Below are positions 42,418-53,585 of a stretch of DNA of 64,000 nucleotides, piece after piece. The notes under the pieces are model-generated. The model did not search any database. It had not been told where the DNA came from and saw nothing but the letters and a program-made list of their open reading frames with translations. Positions within the stretch are counted from its first letter, which is position 1. Each line of letters starts with the position of its first letter. The position numbers and the translations under genes are program-made. Source of the DNA: Onchidella celtica (taxonomy: Eukaryota; Mollusca; Gastropoda; Systellommatophora; Onchidiidae); assembly GCA_963931925.1 (NCBI GenBank), contig OZ007569.1:26390524-26454523 (forward strand). Direction: 5' to 3'.

Positions 42418-42760
42418 TAGAATTAGATCTAGATCTAGAATTCTAAAAAAAACTACTTTTCTAACTTACTAGGTCTAGATCTACATCTAAATTTTTGAAA
42501 CACTCTGAACGCTGGTGACTAACACTAGATCTATATAGATCTATATTTTAGATCTATTTGATTATAACTAGATCTATAAGCATCACATAAGATCTACTTC
42601 CAAATTTCCTCCAGTGTGAAAATGAAAACAATCGACTTAGATCTAGATCTAGATATCTAGATATCTAGATCTAGATCTACAAGTGATGTGACTAGATTTA
42701 GATTTCTAATATGGAATCTAGGCACAGATCAAGCGTAGAAAGCACTAGATCTAGATAGCA
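42418..42760. repeat. AGATCTAGATCT-rich palindromic cluster
   Basis: Many overlapping copies of (T)AGATCTAGATC are present, the densest at 42638-42682, where ATCTAGAT units repeat in palindromic register. The same motif dominates the satellite at 50.5-51.7 kb. Confidence 0.8.
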
Positions 42761-44233
42761 AGCTATCATGAACAGCACTAAAGGAAGGAGTTCCGAATGC
42801 GTTACATGCTAAAGAGGGTTTATTTTGAGGGGGTTGAATAAAAAAAGGGGCTAGGTATTTTTGGGGGGTTAATAAAGAAATAGCAATAAATAATTCACGT
42901 CATTTTTCGTTTTCTCTCATGTGTCTCTCTCCCCTCTCTATCTTGCTTCCATTTCATCTCGATTTCTCTGCGCTAGAAGCATCTGAAAGAGAACACATAC
43001 ATAATAATCATAAATCATGACAATGCTCGGATCCGCACCCACACCCTTTCGCTCCTGAATCACATGTCTTAACCATTTCGCCACGCAGGTGAGTTAACAG
43101 ATTGTCGGTAAAAATTTACTTATACTCACAGTCAGTACCTTGACCTAAATTACGGAAAGTTACCGACCTTGTTAATTTGCATAGTTTGAAAAAATTATGA
43201 ATCGGCTTAGTAGCGAAACAATCCGATTTCAGCTGCTCGGAGATTGCATGATCTGATCTAATGAGGGCCTACTTGTGTGTACGTCGATCGCCAATGGCTA
43301 CCCCAGCCCTTTTCGCCCGATTAGTCAATCTGACTACCGCCCATTGATACAAACTGACTAGACCCTCACGCCCCCAGGTCCATCTGACCATTCCATGTGT
43401 TGTGAGTTTAAATTCGTGAACACTATATCAAGTTTTGTTTCAGTAAACCTTCGCCAGCCGCGCTTTTTGGTAAATTCTGTTACTGTGACCTCTCCCCAGT
43501 AAGTTTCAAAATGGCAGCTGTTTTCGGATTTTGTCTCACTTCCGACTTTTTTCTTGGATTATACTATTTTTCTTAGCAAGTATGTTACAAGTGTTATTGT
43601 GAATATGAAGTGATAATTGGTCATAAGGTTGGGAACAATGTGTAACAGTGAGCTTTACTTAATAACGGTAAAAATTACATGTAACGCATACGGAACTCCT
43701 CCCGCACTAAACTTAAGTATTCAGTAAATAAGTAAAAGAAATCAATGTTGATCAGGTAAATCCAGAAAATGACGATGAAATCATTGTTGAAACGAGAAGG
43801 ATATGCACACAGGGGTCCGCCATTTTTGTTTGTAAGTTGTATGTCGACGTCTTCGATACGTGATGATCGATACATAAAAGTGTCTATATCGCATCTCAAA
43901 CGAATACAACTAATTCAACTGCCCCATGAAATAAAATTCTTGATACAATTCCACAGCCTATTTAAATTTTGTTGTTTACTTAATTAAAAGCAATAAAAAA
44001 ACTTTTTTGAGCATTTTTCTGATAGCAACATCATATATTCTGAAACACATTTGGATCTGATAGCGTGTTCGATACACAAATATCGATCCATATTCGATCA
44101 TTGCCATAGCTAATTCGACTGAGGCGAGACGTGGGAGAGACGAACTAGGAGTCCGGACTCCACGCAAAAGTAGGTCAAGAGCGGCTGGCATGCCTTTACT
44201 CTGACTGCCTAGGTCCTTACCCTTACCCCTCAC
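42761..44233. other. Intronic or intergenic stretch, mostly featureless
   Basis: Apart from the SINE head at about 43025-43095 no gene was recognised. If the CTLD gene continues, its next exon should lie here or further left on the minus strand and start in phase 0; none could be identified. Confidence 0.35.
43025..43095 (-). repeat. tRNA-like SINE head
   Basis: On the minus strand GTGGCGAAATGGTTAAGAC (A-box-like) is followed about 30 bp later by GGTGCGGATCCGAGC (degenerate B box). The spacing fits a tRNA-derived SINE promoter. The body is not clear. Confidence 0.4.
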
Positions 44234-44289
44234 CCATACCCACGTCCCTTCAGTTACGAAGTCATTGCCACCTAGCCATGCTGAATTCA
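44234..44289 (-). CDS. C-type lectin domain exon (WLG region)
   Basis: This 56-bp minus-strand exon has acceptor TTGTTATCTTTCAG and donor TGG|GTGAGG. It starts in phase 1 and encodes NSAWLGGNDFVTEGTWVW. WLG-x-ND followed by EGTW-x-W is the central signature of C-type lectin domains (W-I/L-G and the G-x-W-x-W strand). Joined to exon 46132-46222, the split codon is A plus TG, giving Met, so phases match. The fold should continue into later exons with the calcium-binding and cysteine-rich half, which were not found. Confidence 0.65.
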
Positions 44290-46131
44290 CTGAAAGATAA
44301 CAAGAGATGGTACAGAAATGATCCACAAACAGAAGACACTTCGCGACCCTTCTGTTCTTGTTTGTTCCAACTTTTTGCACTAGTGAGGAATTCGACGTTA
44401 GACGATTGCTGCTTTAGTATTATGATAAGATTCAGTTCAAGTTTATTGCAGGCCTTGACAGCCAATTCAAAATATACAGAAAAATCATGCGAACAAGATT
44501 TTTATGAAGAAACCTGAAAAACAGAACGCAGGGCCATTCACTCTCTCCGCTCCTTGCTGCTTACTACATTTCATACATATAACAATATACTATAAAACAA
44601 GTTGACCAGCCATCATTCTTCCACACACACACCCCCCCCCCCCCCCCCAAATTTATCTGTCGTAAATTTTTTATTTCTTAAGGAATAAATCGGAACTGTG
44701 AAACACCTTGATAAGTGCCACAAGGAATTTAAACAAGTGTCAAATTGTGTATTTGTTTTTTCCTGCTCTACACAATCAAAAGATCTCCAGTTTTTCAGAC
44801 AATGGAAATAGAACAAACAAGAACTAAGGTCGCGACTTGGCTCTCCAGGGAAAAGTTTCAAATCTAACGGTAGGAGTTTTTGGAGGGGATGGAAGCAGGG
44901 TTGCCAGATTGAAACTTTAAGTTTAAGCCAAATAATCTTAGAAAAAGCCAAACAAATTAAAACATAGTTTTCACACTAACATCACTTGAAAAGCTCCAAA
45001 ACCAGGTCACCACCACCCTCCCCACTAGAATGCGTGGAACAACTGGCTTAAATCTTGTCAGTTGTGATTTTTTTTTCTAAAGCATTTCTAGAGATGCAGT
45101 GAAAGCCTTTCCAACATTTTTTGAAAGCAATAGTTCTGCTTCTTGACAATTAGCGGCAGAAATCTTGGGGATATGTACATGCAACTGTCAAAATATATTT
45201 CCTAGAAAGTAAATGTTTTAGAAAAAAGTATGGTGTGTAGTTTTCATGCAGGCAATTTCAATATGTCAAGAAAATAAAAGCCCCCCAAAAAAACTAAATA
45301 GCCAAATGAATTTTCTGACGCCAATCATATCTTAAAGAAGCCAAATTTCTGAACTTTGGCCTTAAAAAAGTTAATCTGGTAACCTCATAAAAGAGGAATT
45401 TCAGTCAGGGGAGGAACTCCAGACTGGGAAAGCATGTACCCGGTACACTATATAAAATGAAATACCGGTAGACCCAAATGTAAAATACTAACATAATTCA
45501 ACTATAATAAGGACGATCACGAATAAACAGTTCACAAATTAAACAAAGAAATTTTAAAAATTGCAACCTCAGCTTGAACCCAGCTTGGAACTATCCAGTC
45601 AGTAAGGTTTGAAGGTGTGTTTTCATGTGTACGGAAACGGAAACGGGAACGGAGACGTCAAGAATCCATCAAGTAATTAAAAGAAAGAGTGTTCCCATGT
45701 ATAAGGAAACGGCATTTCCGGGGTACACACTAAAAAAACATTCTTTCTATCTCGAGGTGGATTGCAATAAAGTACTAGATAATTTTGCTAGAATTGAAGC
45801 CTACAGGAAAGGGACTTGTAGGTCTTTCATATATTTCACTGTGCTTCGTTTTGTTTTCATTTTACGTCTAAAATTAAAATAATTAAATATATACATGTTT
45901 TGATTTTGTTTAGAGATTTATGAGATTACCGTAAAAAAAAAAAAATTAATGTGTTCTAATTCTAAATACAAAATAACAGTTAAGTTCTTCCTTTAAAATT
46001 GTATCTTCTTTGTGTTTCGATTTTAAACATGAAATAAAAATGTATAAACAATGAGTTGTAATTTGTTTGATGTGTAATGTGGCGCCTTTTGTTGTTTTTT
46101 TGTTTGTTCACCCTTGACACTAAGATCTTAC
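44290..46131. other. Lectin intron, no gene seen
   Basis: AT-rich sequence with a C-run at 44630-44648 (beside an AC repeat) and several poly-A/T runs. No confident repeat family or exon was identified. Confidence 0.4.
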
Positions 46132-46222
46132 TTTTACGTTTCCTCATTTCCTTTTTGATATAGTCAATTATCTCAGCGGTTCTGGCCTCGGCTAAGGTGG
46201 CGCCATATAGTTCGCACACAGC
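46132..46222 (-). CDS. C-type lectin domain exon (copy 2)
   Basis: This 91-bp exon is paralogous to 57-147. It has acceptor TTTTCTTCACTGCAG and donor GTAAGA (46126-46131). It encodes AVCELYGATLAEARTAEIID and a basic tail, starting phase 0 and ending phase 1. It joins in frame to the downstream exon 44234-44289. Most differences from copy 1 preserve the CTLD signature (C, GA, LA and E positions), so both copies may have been under constraint. Confidence 0.65.
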
Positions 46223-46581
46223 CTGCAGTGAAGAAAAGAAACAATTCAGTCATGAAATGTTAAAGTTGTTATTGAAATGTCATATAACTGAAACTGATTT
46301 ATTGTGATCAATGCATATCTGCACTCTTGATTTCTTTTTTCTCTTTCCTGGTTTTATTTCTTCCCTTCCTTCCCTTGATTTCATTGAGGTATGTGACCGT
46401 AACGAATAGAAATAAACAGGGGCGGATATATATGGGAGCCAAAGAGGGCATTGCCTCCACCATTGGGGGGGGGGGTGGGGGGAGGAGGGGCCCTAAACAA
46501 AAATATTATAATGTTTAACTGTGTTGTGTAGATTGTTTAGTCAGCAATTATTTTCTATGGAAACGACAGAGTGCATATTAA

Positions 46582-49500
46582 AACCCATATCCTACCAAGG
46601 ATTTTTTTTTTTGTTGTTGTTTTTTTTGTGTGTTTTGAACTATTTTGGGTATAATTTAGGCAGTCTGTAAAGGATTTTGAAAAGAAAATATTTTGAGTAG
46701 GGTTTTTGAGGTGCACCCTGGTGGGGTGCGCTAGTAGGGAATGGGACCCATTCTAAATCACTATAGCTAATATAGGAACAAAGAAGCGCAAAAGCATAAT
46801 CTTATCATGTCTGTATAATAAAATCGTTACGAAATCATTAACACAACAATCATCATCATCATCATCATCATCATCACCGCCACCGCAAAAATGCAGCCAC
46901 AACCATAATATCACCACCACCACTCCCACCATCATCAATGTCCATGAAACATGTTGAAGCAGCTCTGGTGTAGACCAACTGGGCATTTGGAACAGCCCTT
47001 TCTTGTGTTCTTGCCAAAAAGACCGCATCTTCTCTGAGTTGTGAGATCGACACTAAAGTGTCCCATGTTATCAAGACGAACTTCGTCAGGGACGCTGGTC
47101 GCAATCGGTCTGGGTCGGCCATTTCCTCTTTGCTCACCACAGTACCTCAACATGTATGTATTGACAATAGACCTGCGGAATGCCAACAGATCCAGGGGAG
47201 ACTCCTGGTGCAGTGTGCTCTTCTTGTAAAGAATCCAGGCATTTTGGATCATTGTATCCAGAAGCCAGGCGAACAGGGGCCACCACCATTTCTTGGTACG
47301 CATGCTGACCCTGTAATATGAGATATTTTGATCTGCACGATCCACTCCTCCCATACTCTGGTTGTATGCATTGATCAGATTTGGCTGCGGGATGTTGATG
47401 AACGCCTTGTCCGTCTTTGACCATCGTTTGACAGTTTTCATGGGTTGCACGGAGTCACAGTTGGTGGCAATTGTCACTAAATTGTTATCATTCCACTGTA
47501 AAACGAGAATGTCCTCTGTTCTATCCATTCGGTAATCACACACACCTCTGTTTCCGTTTTTGATCTTTTTTCCATCAAGAGGACACTTATCCACTCGGTT
47601 TGTTCGAATTGTTCCTGTTGCGCCGATTCCTTTATCTGACAGGGCTTTTAGAAGAGGCAGCCCAGTAAAAAAGTTATCAATGTAGAGCTTGAATGGCAAT
47701 TCCAATGGAAGCTCTGCAAGAAGGTCCAACACAACAGCAGCGCCAAGTCCTAGTTCTCCCTTGTGTTTTACATCTACTCCACAATATGGTTCAAATTGGA
47801 TGATGTAACCGGTATCAGCTGCCAATGTCCACATTTTGAACCCGAACTTGACAGGCTTGCCCCGTATGTACTGTTTTGATGAGTGACGTCCAAAGTACGG
47901 AATCATGGATTCGTCCACACAGATGTTCTGTGACGGCACGTAGTAGCAAAGGCATCTTTCATTGATGAGACTATAAATCTTGCGGAGTTTTGCCATCTTG
48001 TCATTTGCCGGTAGTTTATTATTGTCACAGAGGTGGAGGTACCGCATAAGCAAGTCAAATCTGTTACGGCTCATCATTTCAGCAACACCAGTAATGTGGC
48101 AATCCTTGCTGCGTTCCCAGTACATTGTGCGACGTGGTAATACTGTGTACCCAGATATCATCAGGATTGTAAAAAAAGCCCTTATCTCATCTTTGTTTGT
48201 GACAAAAATGTGATCACCATTGTCTCTACTGGCATATAAAGTTGTCATTGTCACAATATCATCAATCACTTCATCGTCAAAGTAAAGTTCGAACTATTGG
48301 GCCGGCGACAGATTTTGAGAAAGAAAGTTTGGGAGTGGAAGAGGCTGCCATTCTCTCTGCTCTTGATAGTTGTCCTCTTTTCGCCAAACTCTCTTCACCC
48401 GCGCAAGTTTCTTTCTTGCAGAACGAGCTGCTTGCTCTTCACCACCACTTTCTGTTTCATCTCCATTATCTTCCTCACTCTCCTCTCCATTCTCTTCCTG
48501 TTCTTCTTCCGATTCATCTCCAAAATCTTCCTCAATCACTCCATTTTCTTTTGTCCGAGTTATGTGGGCACTTGCAGCTGCATTGAGCTGGCACCTAGGC
48601 AAGTTACTGAAGGTTCCTCCCGCCTCGTCATCTCCACTGTCTTCATCAGAGAATTGTCCATTTCCAGGAGGCGTCAAAAAAATTTCTGCAGTCACGAAGT
48701 CTTCATCTTCAAGCATAGACATAACCTCATGCGCCGTAAACTTATTCCTGTTTGGGCTGGGAATTGGGGTTGGGGACAGTGGAAAAAAAGAATAATATCA
48801 AAAAGAAATTATTTTGTGATAGATGTAGATCTATGTGTGTAAAATATACTGCATGAAATTTAAATTTGATTATCAGCTGAATGGGACTAGGTTGCACCCC
48901 CTCCCCCTCCCCCTCCCATGCCATTGTCATCATCGAATGCTCCCAACCCTCCCCTCACCTCACTTGATGTGAACGGCCCCTTACCATTATTGCAAGTATT
49001 GCGGTGACAAGATATGTCAGCAGAGTAGGCCTCCCCCCCCCACCCTGCACACACACACACACATCCAACCTCTAGATCTAGGCCTAGTCACGTTTCTATA
49101 CATCTCGCCAACCTTACCCAGCCTGCCCACCTATGTACAGTCAAATACAGCATGATAGCATGATAGGCACATGCCTATCGCAAACCACACACAGACTAAG
49201 CTGGCATTGCAGGCATGATTTTAGACAGGGTGCACTGATAAAGTTGCACTAAGTCCAATGGAAAATGAACCAGTCATCTAAAATAGGAATTCACACATTT
49301 ATTATGATAACTAAAGTACATAATTCCGTAACAGTCAGAATTTTTCAATTAGCGATGTAATTGCTACACTTACCGATTTGCAGAGGTTGAAGGCTGGTCC
49401 ATTTTTTTTCTCAATCAATGTTTCCCTCCACATTAGCTGAACAACAAAAGGCAAGGAAAATCACTCCAATCTATATTGAGCATGGAAAAACAATCCACTT

Positions 49501-49600
49501 CAAGGGAAAAGAAACAAAATTTGGTTAATAGTACATGTTGAGTCCAAAATGGGTCATTTTTCATTTGCACCCCAGGGGGGTGCGCAAGTAGAATATGGGT
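46582..49600 (-). mobile_element. piggyBac-type DNA transposon
   Basis: About 3.0 kb interrupts the duplicated block; the flanks rejoin at about 490 in copy 1. The left edge follows TTAA (46578-46581), the classic piggyBac target. ACCCATATCCTACC (46583-46596) and the reverse complement of the right end (ACCCATATTCTACT, 49587-49600) act as short terminal inverted repeats. Subterminal GGGGTGCGC motifs occur near both ends (46723 and 49575). The right-hand TTAA is not preserved. Transposase sequence fills the middle on the minus strand. Confidence 0.75.
46935..48722 (-). pseudogene. piggyBac transposase with one in-frame stop
   Basis: There are 595 codons in one frame, broken only by a TAG at 48296-48294 (codon 143) between NFLSQNLSPAQ and FELYFDDEVIDDIV. 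The N-terminus is acidic (runs of Glu/Asp). The catalytic domain has the piggyBac aspartates: D270 in CVDESMIPYFG, D349 in LYIDNFFTG, and D461/D464 in GGVDRADQN. The C-terminus is a cysteine-rich zinc domain (RRCGLFGKNTRKGCSKC, then H-x3-CF). Family knowledge: it cuts and pastes the element at TTAA. Apart from the stop it looks complete, so it decayed recently, or the stop is read through or is an error. Confidence 0.85.
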
Positions 49601-50524
49601 AGAGCATTGTCTTTGGAATGTGTACTACCTAAAAATGTACTTTGGAGTTTTGATGATACGTATTTACATGTACAAAATTATGTATTGACTTCGGATAATA
49701 CTCAGTTAAGTGTTCTGTGTTTTAGGTATAATTTGTCAGTTCCAATTACAAGCAATAAATGGACTTCGATGTATAAATTCATTGATCTTGTCGTAATTTT
49801 AATTTCTGTGTAAGAGGAGCCCACTGGTTCTCAATCAGGCCCTTGAGGCCACTGGCCTAGCGTGGGCGGTGTCACAGGTGCGGTTTCCCTCAGCACAACA
49901 TTTTTAGGGGCACATAATTTCAAAACACAACAAAATTAATGTAGATTTCAATACTGTTATTGAAATTTTTGCATAGATTAAAACCAGGCGATATTAAATA
50001 AATTTGAGTATACTAGCATTAAATACATTTTACTCTAATTACATCAATATTTTCTTAAAATACAATACATGTGCTAATGAGATGGGGGGGGGGGGTCGAC
50101 GTAAGGGGTTCAGTATTGGACTGGTGGAAGGGACTCATGGAGTTCTAATGGACTGCGGGTCTGGGGGCGCAGTACTTGCCTTGCCCCGGGGGTGAGAATC
50201 TTTTTTACACTGCGTTGCCGGAAAGGAGGTACTTCTTTGGAATCCCCGTGACTATTTATAATAACCGCACAGGCGATCATTACGTCACCGAATTCCTTGG
50301 GTAAAGCCTGTTAATTGGAATTGGGAGTCAGCTCCCTTTAACATGGCTATATTTTTTTTATAACAGCCGAACAACCGGTGAATTCCTTGTGTAATGCCCA
50401 CTCTAATGTAATAGTCTAAAGAAATAGCCGCGAGAACGTGAAAACTTTCCTTGGTGGCAGATTGTTGTTGAACATACTCTTTGCGTCTCATCCCTCGAGA
50501 CCCGCTCTCACACATTGCTGTGGT

Positions 50525-51440
50525 TCCCACCTGTGTGGTATAAATCTAGATCTAGATTCAATTGTCATTAGATATCTTATCAGTCAAAGCTCACACACCC
50601 TCATATCTGTGTGATAGAAATCTGGATCTAGATTTAATTATCATTAGGCTACATATCTCAGCACTCATGGCTCACACTCTCCAGTTATGCAATATATAAA
50701 TCTAGATCCAGATTTAATTATCTTTACAAATTACATATCTCATGACTCAAGGCTAACACTGTCATATCTGTGTGATCTAGATCGAGATCTAGATTCGATT
50801 GTCATTAGGTATCTCATCACCCAAGGCTCACACTCTCATACCTGTATGGTACAAATCAAGATCTAGATTTAAATATCATTACACATATCTCATCACTCAA
50901 GGCTCACACTCTTATACCTGTATGGTATAAATCTAGATCTAGATTTAAATATCATTACATATCTCATGACTCAAGGCTCCCACTGTCATACCTGTGTGAT
51001 ATAAATCTAGATCTAGATTTAATTATCATTAAGTATCTCATGACTCAAGGCTCCCACTGTCATACCTGTGTGATATAAATCTAGATCTAGATTTAATTAT
51101 CATTAAGTATCTCATGACTCAAGGCTCACACTCTCATATCTGTGTGATATAAATCTAGATCTAGATTTAATTATCATTACATATTTCATCACTCAAGCCT
51201 CACACTCTCATATCTGTGGGGTATTGATATAGATTTAATTATCCTTACATATCTCAAGACCCACCCTCTCATATCTGTGTGATGCTGGCTAGATCTAAGC
51301 ATAATTTTGTCTTGTGGTATTGATATAGATTTAATTATCCTTACATATCTCAAGATTCACCCTCTCATATTTGTGTAATGCTGGCTAGATCTAAGCATAA
51401 TTTTGTCTTTCATCGCTCATGGCTCAATCTCTCATATTTA
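50525..51440 (+). repeat. Tandem satellite, about 74-bp unit, about 12 units
   Basis: Units run from CTGTGTGATATAAATCTAG through AGATTTAATTATCATTA and CTCATGACTCAAGGCTCACA to TCTCATAC. Units near 50991-51138 are nearly identical; outer units are shorter or more diverged. The array lies wholly inside the THAP element. Confidence 0.85.
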
Positions 51441-52037
51441 TTGCTGCTGGTCAACAGCTCTGTGATAGGAGATTAGATTTAATTAGGCCTATGATTTCAT
51501 ATTTTATTATTCATATCTGTGTAATACAGATACATTGATTTATTATGTTGTATCTCACAATTCAAGGCTCACTCTCTGTCTCTCATACTGCTGCAATTCA
51601 ACACCTGTGTGATCAGATCTAGATCTAACTGTGATTCCGTACCTCATCACTCAGGACTCACTTCCTCATACTAGATCTAGATCTACTGCATTCTGGCTAT
51701 CTCTAGTGAATTTTAATCAGTTGCCTATCTTGCCAGTGCATCATCTTCAATTCATTGTAGGCCACAGTGTTATCTAGAACTGCTTAAAAGCAAGTCAACA
51801 GGAAAGTTTTTAATTGTAACTGAGATTTATAAGTCGGTGACTTCATTGTGCGGTAAAAATGAAGATAACCGCATTCGCTAGACCTCTAATCCTACAGCTC
51901 TAACTAGCCTGCAGTGGAGAAATGTACATTGCACATATCTGATCTAGATCTAGATTTCTAGATCTAATTCTTCTGTGACGGAAATGACGGGCTTACTTTC
52001 ATCACGTTATTCATAAATTATTAAAACTGACAACTAC

Positions 52038-52270
52038 CTGAGATGAAGTGCTCGGCACAAACAGAATGGGTCGACTCACTTTTTTTAATGCCTAGATCTA
52101 GATCTGCTGGTTGGTAGCTTGTCAACCATACCACAGTCGAACGACGTTCGGTCAATTCTTTCACTTCCTTTCCTTTGTTTACACGAATGGTGGGGAATCT
52201 GACCAACTTTTATCCATCCTTTCCACCCCTGTCGCGCGTAGCAATCAACGATAACGCAGCTAGTAGGCAT
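52038..52270 (-). CDS. THAP zinc-finger exon (one-base frame error)
   Basis: From an ATG at 52270 the frame reads MPTSCVIVDCYARQGWKG. After one surplus A in the run at 52207-52210 it continues VRFPTIRVNKGKEVKELTE, then VVWLTSY, and THSVCAEHFISG. This is the C2CH pattern of a THAP DNA-binding domain: C-x4-C near the start, RFP, W, and C-x2-H before F. The exon ends CAG|GTAGTT, a good donor, as in many THAP genes whose first exon holds the finger. GC-rich sequence with CpGs upstream (52.3-52.5 kb) may be its promoter. The partner exons are not visible to the left, where the satellite lies. Confidence 0.6.
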
Positions 52271-52431
52271 TTTAGTTAACAAAACCGCTTCGATATAATT
52301 ATCTCTAAGTTACACTAATCAGCTGACCCACCGGCCAAACAATCGCGATGGCGGAAAAACAAAACAAAAGCACAATGTGACGTCATGCGCATTCTACCTA
52401 TGTTAGCCTATGTTGGCCGATGACGGAGCGG

Positions 52432-52700
52432 GAAGCAGAACCGCCGACTTTGCCGGGTTTCCCGTGAGGAGGTCAGTGTGACGTCGTTTCGAGTGTCACA
52501 AAAAGACTAGCCCCCCCCCCCCCCCCTGACTCTAATCAATAAATTTTGCAGTCTTTGCTGCATTACCAATAGCACAAAGTACGAGCAACGACTCGACAGG
52601 CGGAAGAGGGTCTCTCCACCTAATTTCTGGTATTCCAAAATGACGTCACACTAGCCTTCCCATGGGAAACCCGGCGAAATCGGCGGTTCTGCGAGCGGGA
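52432..52700. repeat. GC-rich inverted repeat (hairpin of about 55-bp arms)
   Basis: AGCAGAACCGCCGAC, GCCGGGTTTCCC and GTGTGACGTC at 52440-52494 recur in reverse complement at 52641-52692, with a spacer holding a C-run. TGCGCAT motifs lie outside both arms. It may be a MITE nested in the THAP element or a duplicated promoter. Confidence 0.65.
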
Positions 52701-52734
52701 AATGCCTCCTACTGCGCATGCGATATTTTATATA

Positions 52735-52880
52735 TATATGGCCTTTAGCGTCTTTACAGACGGTCTTAGCAGCTAGAATATTCACTTTCACTTTGACTGA
52801 CAGCTTCTCTCGTGGCTTATTCTACCAATGTTTGACCCGAGAGTGCGATGGCACTGATTGCAGGTCAGTCTTTTGGGTTT
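52735..52880 (-). repeat. 3' end of the RTE-like LINE, reverse orientation
   Basis: This is the reverse complement of 3880-4020, including the end of the zinc-finger coding region, the stop codon, and the TAGCTGCTAAGACCGTCTGT and GGCCATATATA tail. It ends at 52880, so it is a strongly 5'-truncated copy of the same LINE family. Confidence 0.85.
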
Positions 52881-53055
52881 TATTATCGTCACAAAGGGTG
52901 AGGTGGTGACGTTAGAGCTTTGTTTGGCTTTCCGGCAACGCAGTGTAAAAAAGATTCTCGCGCCCCGGGGGCTGACAGCTCATGCTACCCCACTGCTTGA
53001 GACCAACATGAATATCTTCCTACACTATGCTGGCTTTATCATGAAACCGCGCGAA

Positions 53056-53585
53056 AGTTGACGTTCCTTTACAGCATGATATTTATAGATGGGATTACGT
53101 CAATTTTAGTGGTCCGCTCCCCTACGAAGCGCAACTGGCACAACTACTGTCAATAAAATAAAACACGGGATCCGTTGAAAAGTGAAAACAAGAACTTTAT
53201 TACAAATGATAATAAGATATCCACAGAACTTCCAGCTCTTCAGCCACGGCTACTTCAGGATACTAACTAAGCTCTCTCACACTAATTTACATTCCTCTCG
53301 TATAATTATATATACACCTTCACATAGACCTTTCCAGAACACACACATGACCACATATCCCAGTCTCCTCTCGACTGGCCCACAAATCAGCCCATAAGAT
53401 ATTAACATGTCTTTGGGTAACATCCTCCCCAGGTCATTACATCGTAAACAACTCGTTAGAGAGAGTTGTGAAAAAAAAAAAAAAACTACACACGAACGTT
53501 ACATGTTAAACCTAGGTCAGAGACCCCGTTAGAGAAACTCCCTGCTACGCATAAAAAACACAAAGCGGGATGAGAGCAGTGGGTA
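53056..53585. other. Unclassified insertion of about 520 bp
   Basis: Copy 1 of the duplicated block has different sequence between the equivalents of these points. GACGTT occurs at both edges (about 53058 and 53586). The sequence, including GTCAATAAAATAAAACACGG, resembles the region right of the decayed retroelement at 19262, so it may be a solo LTR fragment. Confidence 0.3.

Larger units (their letters stand above)
50192..52961. mobile_element. THAP-bearing DNA transposon with 34-bp TIRs and 9-bp TSDs
   Basis: The terminal inverted repeats 50192-50225 and 52928-52961 differ only at their second base. They contain GAGAATC, a T-run, ACACTGCGTTGCCGG and AAAG. They are flanked by identical GCCCCGGGG (50183-50191 and 52962-52970). 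Copy 1 of the duplicated block has the empty site at about 890 (GCACCGGGG). Inside are a tandem satellite, a THAP exon on the minus strand, a GC-rich hairpin and a LINE 3' fragment. No catalytic domain was recognised, so this looks like a non-autonomous derivative. A 9-bp duplication suggests a Mutator-like or related superfamily; THAP domains are known in P-type and Kolobok transposases. Confidence 0.8.

Noticed and set aside
50183-50191. GCCCCGGGG read as a CCGG Ginger1-type target
   Set aside because: The adjoining ends are not TGTAR and the duplication is 9 bp, so this is a different element.
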